The notes beneath the pieces were generated by a model, which did no database searches, had not been told where the DNA came from, and was given only the letters and a program-made list of their open reading frames with translations. From Candidatus Omnitrophota bacterium (GTDB lineage: Bacteria; Omnitrophota; Gorgyraeia; Duberdicusellales; 4484-171), in NCBI GenBank assembly GCA_030631705.1, contig DAOVKQ010000032.1, forward strand, positions 1-7,096: a stretch of 7,096 nt of DNA, written 5' to 3'. The position numbers and the translations under genes were made by a program. How positions within the stretch are numbered: position 1 is the first letter of the stretch; each line of letters starts with the position of its first letter. This document shows, in pieces, positions 1 to 6,103 of this stretch.

Positions 1-638
1 CGGAAGGAAAAAGAAAATGTGTCAGCATCTTTGTTTTTTTCCCCTATATCTTTGTCCGTAATACCATAGGGTATGAAGGCGTAAGACAGGCTAATTTGTT
101 CATTGTCTTTTTGGTATAATTCTTTTATTTCTTCTTCGCTTACCGCAGCATTTCGTACGTATTTATCCAAGATACTATCAGCAAGGAGTATTCTTCGTAT
201 ATGTTCTTCGAAGACGCGCGGGGAGAGGCGGAAATTTCCTTCGATGTACTTTGCGTATATTTGGCTGTCTAAATTATTACTTAATGAGAACATTTTTCTT
301 ATTGTTTCTACTACTTCCCGGTCGCTTACTTTTATATTTTCCTTTTTTGCCTTCCAGGAAAAAAGGAGAAGCTCCAATGCTTTTGCGTCTATAAGGGGTT
401 GGTCTATCTTAGTATAGAAGTCTTCTCCGGCGGTAATTCGGTAGAATATAACGGCAGTATTTAAATAATTCTGTAGTTCTATCTGTTTTACCGGGCGTCC
501 GTCAATAAATATAGATATATCTTCCTCTTTTTCTTTTATGAATGAAGCGACTCCCCAGAAAATAAAAGAAGGGACAATTATTATGAGTAATACCCAGAGA
601 GTAGTCCTTATGTGGCGTGTCCGGAATTTCTTAAGCAT
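1..638 (-). CDS. SurA/PpiD-type membrane-anchored peptidyl-prolyl isomerase, N-terminal part (partial)
   Basis: Reading the minus strand from the ATG at 638-636 gives 212 open codons that run off the left edge, so the C-terminal part is missing. Residues 1-11 are short and basic (MLKKFRTRHIR). Residues 12-33 form a hydrophobic membrane segment ending in FIFWGVASF, so the protein is anchored in the inner membrane with the rest in the periplasm. Residues 40-190 are helical and charged, like the SurA_N domain: a 'IDGRPVKQIEL' opening, 'VSDREVVETI', a 'FEEHIRRILLADSIL' helix, then 'VSEEEIKELYQKD' followed by 'ISLSYAFIPY'. That last step is where a parvulin (PPIC) domain normally begins in PpiD/SurA relatives; it would lie outside the window. 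Family members help outer-membrane and secreted proteins fold. An in-frame ATG at 677 would add 13 residues, but the promoter at 647-674 would then lie inside the gene, so 638 is preferred. It is transcribed away from the TPR gene. Isomerase activity cannot be judged from this part. Confidence 0.82.
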   Translation of the reverse strand, partial: MLKKFRTRHIRTTLWVLLIIIVPSFIFWGVASFIKEKEEDISIFIDGRPVKQIELQNYLNTAVIFYRITAGEDFYTKIDQPLIDAKALELLLFSWKAKKENIKVSDREVVETIRKMFSLSNNLDSQIYAKYIEGNFRLSPRVFEEHIRRILLADSILDKYVRNAAVSEEEIKELYQKDNEQISLSYAFIPYGITDKDIGEKNKDADTFSFSF

Positions 639-646
639 ATAGAAGT

Positions 647-674
647 ATGATAGTGGCTTTTTTGTTTTTTGCAA
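647..674 (-). promoter_or_regulatory. Candidate sigma70-type promoter for the SurA/PpiD-like gene
   Basis: On the minus strand a TTGCAA (674-669) is followed by a 16-base spacer and a TATCAT (652-647, five of six matches to TATAAT). The -10 box ends only 8 bases before the ATG at 638, so transcription should start at or within a few bases of the start codon. No Shine-Dalgarno sequence is seen there. The match is good but is based on reading alone. Confidence 0.5.
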
Positions 675-720
675 CATTTTTCTGGTTTTTGAATTTTTTC
701 CCAACTCTCCCAAAATTTTC

Positions 721-749
721 TTGACACAATTTAGCGGTTATGATACTTT
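721..749 (+). promoter_or_regulatory. Candidate sigma70-type promoter for the TPR gene (and possibly the operon)
   Basis: A perfect -35 box TTGACA (721-726) is followed by a 17-base spacer and TACTTT (744-749), which matches TATAAT at three of six positions. An overlapping alternative -10, GATACT at 742-747, matches four of six but leaves a 15-base spacer. With either, the transcription start falls at about 754-758, just before the ATG at 759, so the mRNA would have almost no 5' leader. The -35 box is strong and the -10 is weak. Confidence 0.5.
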
Positions 750-758
750 ATAAGGGAA

Positions 759-1586
759 ATGAGAAGCTTATATGTGTTGTTAATTGCCTGTTTTACTTTT
801 CATCCTTTCGCGTTTTCCCAAGATGCTATTCAGGAGCAGTTAAAGGAAGAAGCCCGTAAGTACCGGGAAGAAGGCTATCGTCTGCAGTCCATAGGAGAAG
901 CAAAAGGCGCTCTTACGTACTATCAAAAGGCAGCCGGAATATATCCTCAATATACGGAAGTATATAACGATATAGGTGTTATATATGAATCTTTTGGTAA
1001 TTCTGCCAAGGCTCTTAAGATGTATAAAAAAGCCCTGGATATTGATCCGGGATATCTGGCCGCCTGCACTAATATTGCCTTATTGTATGAAAAAATGGGA
1101 AAAGTAAGGAAAGCCGGCAGGTATTGGATACGCCGCTACCGGCATGGCAAGAAAGGAGAGTACTGGCGGGAAATGGCCAGGCAGAGGCTGCTTGAGTCAG
1201 GATTGTATCCTGAAGTCCACCAGGAGATGTTAGAAGAGGAGGCTGCAATTTTATCCCGCGAACTTGTTTATGTGCGGGAACAGAAGAGATTGAAGACTAT
1301 TGAAGAAGTCCGTTTACATTTTAATATCGCTTTAGCTTTGTTTGAAAAAGGAGAACTTAAGGAAGCATTGAAAGAATTGGAAACCGCTCTTTCTTTAAAA
1401 CCTCGAGATAAAGAACTTCAAATGGAAGTTGCCGGCTTTTATACTAAGGTAAAGAGGCTCTATAAAAAAGATCAACTGAGAAAATATGTGGATGAAGCTG
1501 TGATGCATGCAGAGGAAGATAATTATACTTTTGCATCCCAGAGTCTAAGAAAGGCTTTATCCATAATTTCCAGCTTTTCCGAATAA
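759..1586 (+). CDS. Exported TPR-repeat protein of unknown function
   Basis: The 275-residue product starts with a likely Sec signal peptide: Arg2, a hydrophobic core at about residues 4-18, and a plausible signal peptidase I site after AFS (residues 18-20), so it probably acts in the periplasm. LIAC (residues 8-11) also fits a lipobox, but Cys11 is very early for a lipoprotein. Three tandem 34-residue TPR units follow at 32-65, 66-99 and 100-133, with consensus residues such as Gly39/Ala51/Ala58/Pro63 and Gly73/Tyr76/Ala85/Ala92/Pro97. A basic, charged stretch leads to a fourth unit at 184-217 (Ala191, Ala203, Ala210, Pro215) and a helical tail. TPR arrays bind other proteins, so a scaffold or assembly role is likely, but the partner is unknown and no enzyme domain is visible. 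The ATG at 759 keeps the basic n-region; a GTG at 774 with an upstream GAGAAG is a weaker alternative. It precedes polA by 40 bp and may be co-transcribed with it. Confidence 0.85.
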   Translation: MRSLYVLLIACFTFHPFAFSQDAIQEQLKEEARKYREEGYRLQSIGEAKGALTYYQKAAGIYPQYTEVYNDIGVIYESFGNSAKALKMYKKALDIDPGYLAACTNIALLYEKMGKVRKAGRYWIRRYRHGKKGEYWREMARQRLLESGLYPEVHQEMLEEEAAILSRELVYVREQKRLKTIEEVRLHFNIALALFEKGELKEALKELETALSLKPRDKELQMEVAGFYTKVKRLYKKDQLRKYVDEAVMHAEEDNYTFASQSLRKALSIISSFSE

Positions 1587-1626
1587 TAATAACCATCCTT
1601 AATTTTGAATACTTACATTATCCTTG
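1584..1626 (+). other. Triple stop and short polA leader without a Shine-Dalgarno sequence
   Basis: The TPR gene ends in three consecutive in-frame TAA codons (1584-1592). The remaining bases up to polA hold no hairpin, so no intrinsic terminator is seen and read-through from the TPR gene is plausible. There is no purine-rich ribosome binding site before the polA ATG at 1627. A TACATT at 1614-1619 sits at -10 distance from that ATG, but no matching -35 box lies upstream, so a separate promoter is only a weak possibility. Confidence 0.45.
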
Positions 1627-4149
1627 ATGTCTAATGATACGTTTTATCTTGTGGATGGGAATTCCCTCGTATACCGTTCTTTTTACGCGATAAAACTATC
1701 TACTTCCAAGGGGTTTCCTACGGGCGCTGTTTATGGTTTTTTTAATACTCTAAAGAAAATAACGCAGAATTATAATCCTCAATATATTGTTATTTGTTTT
1801 GATGTGTCACGAAAGACTCATCGCCGGGAAAAGTTTAAGGATTATAAAATACAGCGTCCCCCGATGCCTGATGCCTTAAAGATGCAGATACCTATAGTAA
1901 AGAAGCTGATAGCTTATTTAGGCATTGCTGCCGCGGAAAAGGAAGGGTACGAGGCTGACGATATAATATCTTCTTTGGCGCGCCAGGCGTATAAAAAAGG
2001 CCGCAACGTTCTGATAGTGAGTTCGGATAAAGATATGTATCAGCTTATAAAAGATAATACGGTTTGTGTCTATAATCCTGCTAAGGAGGTAACCTATAAT
2101 TATGATCTTTTTAGGAATGAATTTGGTTTTTCTCCCGAGAAGATTGTCGATTACCTTTCTCTTGTGGGTGATAGTGTTGATAATGTACCCGGGGCCCGCG
2201 GTATAGGTAAAGTGGGAGCACTTAGCCTGATTAAGAAGTTTGGCACCATAGAAGGTATATTTAATAATTTGGGCAGTATTTCCGATAAAACCAAAAATAC
2301 TCTTCTTAAGAGCAAAGATGATATTTTGTTAAGTAAAGATTTGATAAAGCTTGAAGATTGTTCAGGATTTAAATTTGATCCGGATAAATTTGCCCTAAAA
2401 AAACCTGACCACGACGCTGTCTATAAATTATGTGCCGGGTTAGAATTCAAAACATTACTTAAGGATATGGTGAAACCCGAATTTGACTTTAATGTTGATT
2501 TACATAAAGGTATGTCTGCCGAATGGAGAGATAAAATAAATTCCCAGAAACTTATGATTATGTTTATCTCCGGTGACTTTGTTTATATCTGTGATGAAGT
2601 TGAGGGCATTACCAGAGAAGTTAAAAAGTCAGAGGTAGATAGCTTGCTGAAAGATGAAACAATACGCAAAGTTTCTTATGATTTTAAAGGAATTTTGTCT
2701 TTTGCGGCAGAGGGTTTTGTGCTTAGAGGTATTTGGTTCGATGTTTTAATTGCCGCGTATTTAGTCAATCCGGCGCTGGGTGATTATTCTTTTGAAAACT
2801 TATGTTCATATTTTCTGGATATCCATGTAGAAAAAATTCCTGCCGCTGCCTTTTGTTCTCTTATATTTAAACTGTATACCTATCTTAGGAAAGAAATGGA
2901 GAAAAACAACCTTGATGGGCTTTTTCGTGAGGCAGAAATGCCTCTTATTGAAGTTTTGGCTGAAATGGAGCAGGCAGGCGTTAAGATCGACAAAAAAGCA
3001 TTAAAAATATTATCAGATGAAGTAGATAATAATATAGAAAGCGTGGCCGGTAAGATATTTAAAATAGCTAATACCACGTTCAATCTTAATTCTCCCAAGC
3101 AGTTAAGTAAGGTTCTTTTTGAGGATTTGAAAATCTCTCCTCAAAAAAAGACAAAAACAGGCTTTTCCACGAACGAAGAAGTTCTTGAGAAGCTATCTTC
3201 CCGTTTTCCCATAGCGTTGTTAATACTTGATTACCGTCATTTAAGCAAATTAAAGTCGACATATTTAATGCCTTTTATGGAGGAGGCAAAAGCGAAAGAT
3301 TCTAAGCTGCATGCTCATTTTAACCAAACAGGGACCCAAACAGGGCGATTAAGCTCAAGTTCTCCAAATCTGCAAAACATTCCTGTCAGGGGGAAGATTG
3401 CCCGGAGGATAAGAGGGGTATTTATTTCTTCTTTTAAGGAAGGGGTTATTGTTTCCAGCGATTATTCTCAGGTTGAATTAAGAGTATTAGCTCATTTCTC
3501 TCAGGAAGAAAGCCTAATAGAAGCTTTTAAGAATAATTTCGATATACATAGTTATACGGCATCATTACTTTTCGGAATAAAACCAAAGGGAATTGATAAA
3601 GCTAAACGTGGAATTGCCAAACGTGTTAATTTCGGCATAATTTATGGTATGAGTTCCTATGGGTTGGCAAAGGAGTTAAAAATATCCGAACAAGAGGCCC
3701 GTATTTTTATAGAAAATTATTTTGCAAGGTATCCAAAAGTGAAAGCATTTATAGAAAAAACTGTTTCTCAGGCAGAGCGCGATGGTTTTGTAAGGACTAT
3801 TCTCGGTAGAAGGCGTTATCTTCCCGGAATAAACAGTTCTAACCTTGATTTAAGAGAATTTTCCCGCAGGCAGGCAGTAAATACACCCATTCAGGGAACC
3901 GCGGCAGATTTAATAAAATTAGCCATGATAAAGATATTCCGGGATTTTAACAATAACAATCTTTATTCAAAGATGATAATCCAAGTGCACGATGAATTGG
4001 TTTTTGATACGGATAAACGGGAAATTGATAAGGTAATCGATATCGTTAAATCTAATATGGAAAGTAGCCTGTGCTTAAAGGTGCCGTTGGTCGCGAATGT
4101 CAGGATGGGAAAGAATTGGCTGGATTTAAATTATGCGGGAAAAAGATGA
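1627..4149 (+). CDS. polA: DNA polymerase I
   Basis: This 840-residue family A polymerase removes RNA primers and fills gaps in replication and repair. Residues 1-290 form the 5'-3' (FEN) nuclease, with metal-binding acidic residues Asp10, Asp59, Glu109/Asp111/Asp112, Asp134/Asp136 and Asp182/Asp185 (GDSVDNVPG) and the helix-hairpin-helix after it. Residues 300-430 are a shortened 3'-5' exonuclease-like domain. It has no DxE motif I: the strand at 308-316 reads KLMIMFISG. It resembles inactive versions such as that of Bst polymerase. The polymerase domain follows, with TGRLSS (Arg574), motif A DYSQVELR (Asp612), motif B (Arg661, Lys665, Phe669, Tyr673) and motif C VHDE (His788-Glu790). At 840 residues it is shorter than the 928 of E. 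coli, mostly through the exonuclease part. The ATG at 1627 is chosen over a TTG at 1624; either gives the family's usual N-terminus. The stop overlaps glgA as ATGA. Confidence 0.97.
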   Translation: MSNDTFYLVDGNSLVYRSFYAIKLSTSKGFPTGAVYGFFNTLKKITQNYNPQYIVICFDVSRKTHRREKFKDYKIQRPPMPDALKMQIPIVKKLIAYLGIAAAEKEGYEADDIISSLARQAYKKGRNVLIVSSDKDMYQLIKDNTVCVYNPAKEVTYNYDLFRNEFGFSPEKIVDYLSLVGDSVDNVPGARGIGKVGALSLIKKFGTIEGIFNNLGSISDKTKNTLLKSKDDILLSKDLIKLEDCSGFKFDPDKFALKKPDHDAVYKLCAGLEFKTLLKDMVKPEFDFNVDLHKGMSAEWRDKINSQKLMIMFISGDFVYICDEVEGITREVKKSEVDSLLKDETIRKVSYDFKGILSFAAEGFVLRGIWFDVLIAAYLVNPALGDYSFENLCSYFLDIHVEKIPAAAFCSLIFKLYTYLRKEMEKNNLDGLFREAEMPLIEVLAEMEQAGVKIDKKALKILSDEVDNNIESVAGKIFKIANTTFNLNSPKQLSKVLFEDLKISPQKKTKTGFSTNEEVLEKLSSRFPIALLILDYRHLSKLKSTYLMPFMEEAKAKDSKLHAHFNQTGTQTGRLSSSSPNLQNIPVRGKIARRIRGVFISSFKEGVIVSSDYSQVELRVLAHFSQEESLIEAFKNNFDIHSYTASLLFGIKPKGIDKAKRGIAKRVNFGIIYGMSSYGLAKELKISEQEARIFIENYFARYPKVKAFIEKTVSQAERDGFVRTILGRRRYLPGINSSNLDLREFSRRQAVNTPIQGTAADLIKLAMIKIFRDFNNNNLYSKMIIQVHDELVFDTDKREIDKVIDIVKSNMESSLCLKVPLVANVRMGKNWLDLNYAGKR

Positions 4150-5528
4150 AAATCGCATTTTGTTCTTCTGAGGTTTTTCCTTTTGCTAAAAGCGGCGGCT
4201 TGGCAGATGTAAGCGGAACCTTGCCTTTTGCTCTATCTAAAAAAGGCCATCAGGTGAAGGTGTTTATGCCTTTATATAGAGGCGTAACGCCGCGAGAGAT
4301 GAACCAGGATTTTGGAATAACCAAAGCCGGAGAGGTTGAGATAATTTTCATAAGAAATGACGATTATTTCTTAAGAAGTAATTTTTATGGTGATTCAAGC
4401 GGCGATTATCCCGATAATTTAGAGCGCTTTGTATTTTTTAATAAAAAAATAGCTGTTGTTCTTAAAAAGATGAATTTTTCTCCCGACATAATCCATTGTA
4501 ATGATTGGCAGACAGCGCCTTTGGTTATTTATCTAAAGACAAAATACAAGGCGGATAAATTTTTTGAAAATACAAAATCAGTTTTAACTATCCATAATCT
4601 TGCTTATCAAGGTATTTTCCAAGAGGAAAAGTTTCCTTTTCTCGATATAGCTTCTAACTATTTTTCTATTTCTTATCTTGAATTCTACGGAAAAATAAAT
4701 CTTCTCAAAGGAGGAATAATCTTTGCTGATATAGTTAATACTGTAAGCCCGGAATATGCCAGACAGGTTCAATCTGTAGAGTATGGGTGTGGTTTAGACG
4801 GAGTGCTGCGGCAGAAAGGCCGGAAGTTCGCAGGTATTCTTAATGCTATTGATTATAAAGTCTGGGATCCCAAGAGAGATAAACTTATTTATAAGAATTA
4901 TTCGGTTTCTTCTTTAGAGGGAAAACGTGTTAATAAAAGCAGATTACAGAAAGAACTGGGGTTTTCTCAAAAGAGAAATGTTTTTCTTTTGGGAGTTGTT
5001 TCCCGTTTGGCTGAGCAAAAAGGTATAGATATTTTATCTAAAGCCCTTGAGGATATTGTTAAAAAATATCAGTTGGTAATATTAGGCGTAGGGGATGAGC
5101 GGTATCATAGGATTTTTAAGAATAAGCAGAAAAAGCATAAACATCGGTTTGCGGTTAATTTAGGTTTTGATGATTCCCTGGCGCATAAAATTTATGCCGG
5201 TTGTGATGCCTTCCTTATGCCGTCTCGCTTTGAACCTTGCGGCCTTTCCCAGATGATTAGCTATAAATACGCGACAGTACCTATAGTCCATCATACAGGA
5301 GGTTTGGTTGATACCGTAGTTGATTACGGCAGGAAGGGCGGCGGTTTTGTTTTCAAAGAGTATAACGATAAAGCCTTAATTAATGCCGTTGACAGGGCAA
5401 AGGATATTTTTGATGATAACAAAGAATGGGCCGGTTTGTTGAAAAAGATAATTAAATATAATTTTTCCTGGAGTAAATCAACTCAAGAGTATATCAGGAT
5501 TTATAACAAATGTCGATTATTGCCATAA
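4146..5528 (+). CDS. glgA: Glycogen (starch) synthase, GT5 family
   Basis: The 460-residue product is a GlgA-type glycosyltransferase that moves glucose from a nucleotide sugar, usually ADP-glucose in bacteria, onto a growing alpha-1,4-glucan in the cytoplasm. The N-terminal GT5 domain opens with the sugar-nucleotide motif KSGGLADV (residues 15-22, Lys15). It continues with IIHCNDWQT (His117, Asp120), the TIHNLAYQG segment and NTVSPEYA. The C-terminal GT-B domain has SRLAEQKG (residues 286-293; Arg287 and Lys292 match the E. coli Arg300/Lys305 pair) and PSRFEPCGL (residues 359-367) with the catalytic-site Glu363. All key motifs are intact and the length is close to the usual 470-480, so it should be active. 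The ATG at 4146 lies within the polA stop (ATGA overlap), and the protein begins MKIAFCSSEVFPF as is typical. A GTG at 4071 would only extend it inside polA and is not used. No other glycogen genes are visible nearby. Confidence 0.95.
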   Translation: MKIAFCSSEVFPFAKSGGLADVSGTLPFALSKKGHQVKVFMPLYRGVTPREMNQDFGITKAGEVEIIFIRNDDYFLRSNFYGDSSGDYPDNLERFVFFNKKIAVVLKKMNFSPDIIHCNDWQTAPLVIYLKTKYKADKFFENTKSVLTIHNLAYQGIFQEEKFPFLDIASNYFSISYLEFYGKINLLKGGIIFADIVNTVSPEYARQVQSVEYGCGLDGVLRQKGRKFAGILNAIDYKVWDPKRDKLIYKNYSVSSLEGKRVNKSRLQKELGFSQKRNVFLLGVVSRLAEQKGIDILSKALEDIVKKYQLVILGVGDERYHRIFKNKQKKHKHRFAVNLGFDDSLAHKIYAGCDAFLMPSRFEPCGLSQMISYKYATVPIVHHTGGLVDTVVDYGRKGGGFVFKEYNDKALINAVDRAKDIFDDNKEWAGLLKKIIKYNFSWSKSTQEYIRIYNKCRLLP

Positions 5529-6103
5529 CAGGAAGTTTATGCAGCGGTAAGACCGCGGTGCTTAAGATTCTAAAAACAAAGGGCGCTAAGGCTTTCTCCG
5601 CCGACCAAATGATTCATAATTACTATAAGGATAAGACGTCTCTTATTTACAGGAAGGTGGCGCGTTGTTTCCCCGGGGCCGTTGATGAAAGCGGCAGAAT
5701 CTTGCGGAACAAATTAGGGAAGATTGTGTTCGCCGATACAGCGAAGCTAAAGGCCCTTGAAGAGATAGCGCATCCTCAAGTTATAAAAGATATGAGAGAA
5801 TGGGTTGAACAAAGAAGGAAAAAACGAGGTGTTTATATAGCAGAAGTACCCTTGCTTTTTGAGAAAAAATTAGATAAAATATTCAATAAGATAATCCTCG
5901 TTTACGCTCCTCAATCAATTCTTAGCAGCAGAATCGGGCGCAACTTCGGTTTATCCAGGAGGGAGGCTTTAGAGAGGCTTAAGTTGTTCTTGCCGCTTAA
6001 AGACAAAAAGAGGCGGGCTGATTTTTTAATAAATAATAATTCAAATATTAACGAGCTAAAAAGAAAGGTAGGTTTGCTATGGTGCGGGTTAAAAAAGATG
6101 TAA
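5510..6103 (+). CDS. coaE: Dephospho-CoA kinase
   Basis: This 197-residue P-loop kinase carries out the last step of coenzyme A synthesis, phosphorylating the 3'-hydroxyl of the ribose of dephospho-CoA with ATP in the cytoplasm. The Walker A motif GSLCSGKT spans residues 8-15 (Lys14, Thr15). Asp32 and His36 in SADQMIH match the catalytic Asp and nearby His of the family (E. coli Asp33). HPQV near residue 92, EVPLLFE near residue 115, the Arg-rich lid around [12 protein letters not shown] and the terminal RRADFLINN segment are all family hallmarks. Its length is normal. The ATG at 5510 is needed to keep the first strand before the P-loop, which makes the gene overlap glgA by 19 bases in another frame. 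AGGA at 5496-5499 is a weak, rather distant ribosome binding site, so coupling to glgA translation is likely. Confidence 0.95.
   Translation: MSIIAITGSLCSGKTAVLKILKTKGAKAFSADQMIHNYYKDKTSLIYRKVARCFPGAVDESGRILRNKLGKIVFADTAKLKALEEIAHPQVIKDMREWVEQRRKKRGVYIAEVPLLFEKKLDKIFNKIILVYAPQSILSSRIGRNFGLSRREALERLKLFLPLKDKKRRADFLINNNSNINELKRKVGLLWCGLKKM
6067..6072 (+). promoter_or_regulatory. Ribosome binding site favouring the upstream rho start
   Basis: GGTAGG lies 6 bases before the ATG at 6079, inside the end of coaE, and is the best Shine-Dalgarno-like sequence in the operon. The competing start at 6103, which overlaps the coaE stop as TAATG, has no comparable site, so 6079 is preferred. Confidence 0.5.

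Noticed and set aside
103..417. Plus-strand open frame of 104 codons, rich in Ser, Leu and Phe
   Set aside because: It lies antisense to the SurA/PpiD-like gene, whose protein has clear family features in this stretch. The plus-strand product has no recognisable domain and no ribosome binding site.
639..677. In-frame upstream ATG at 677 for the SurA/PpiD-like gene
   Set aside because: It would put the best promoter candidate inside the coding region and adds a 13-residue extension before a start that already has the usual basic n-region and membrane segment.
690..721. Possible inverted repeat or terminator in the AT-rich run between the divergent genes
   Set aside because: The T/C-rich tracts look repetitive, but the arms do not pair well enough for a hairpin, and a terminator is not expected between divergent starts.
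781..794. Lipobox-like LIAC at residues 8-11 of the TPR protein
   Set aside because: The cysteine is too close to the N-terminus for a normal lipoprotein signal, and the hydrophobic stretch continues past it to a better signal peptidase I site after AFS.
4071..4145. GTG start extending glgA 25 codons upstream
   Set aside because: The extension lies wholly inside polA and precedes the typical GlgA N-terminus at MKIAFCSSEVFPF. The ATGA overlap at 4146 explains the start better.
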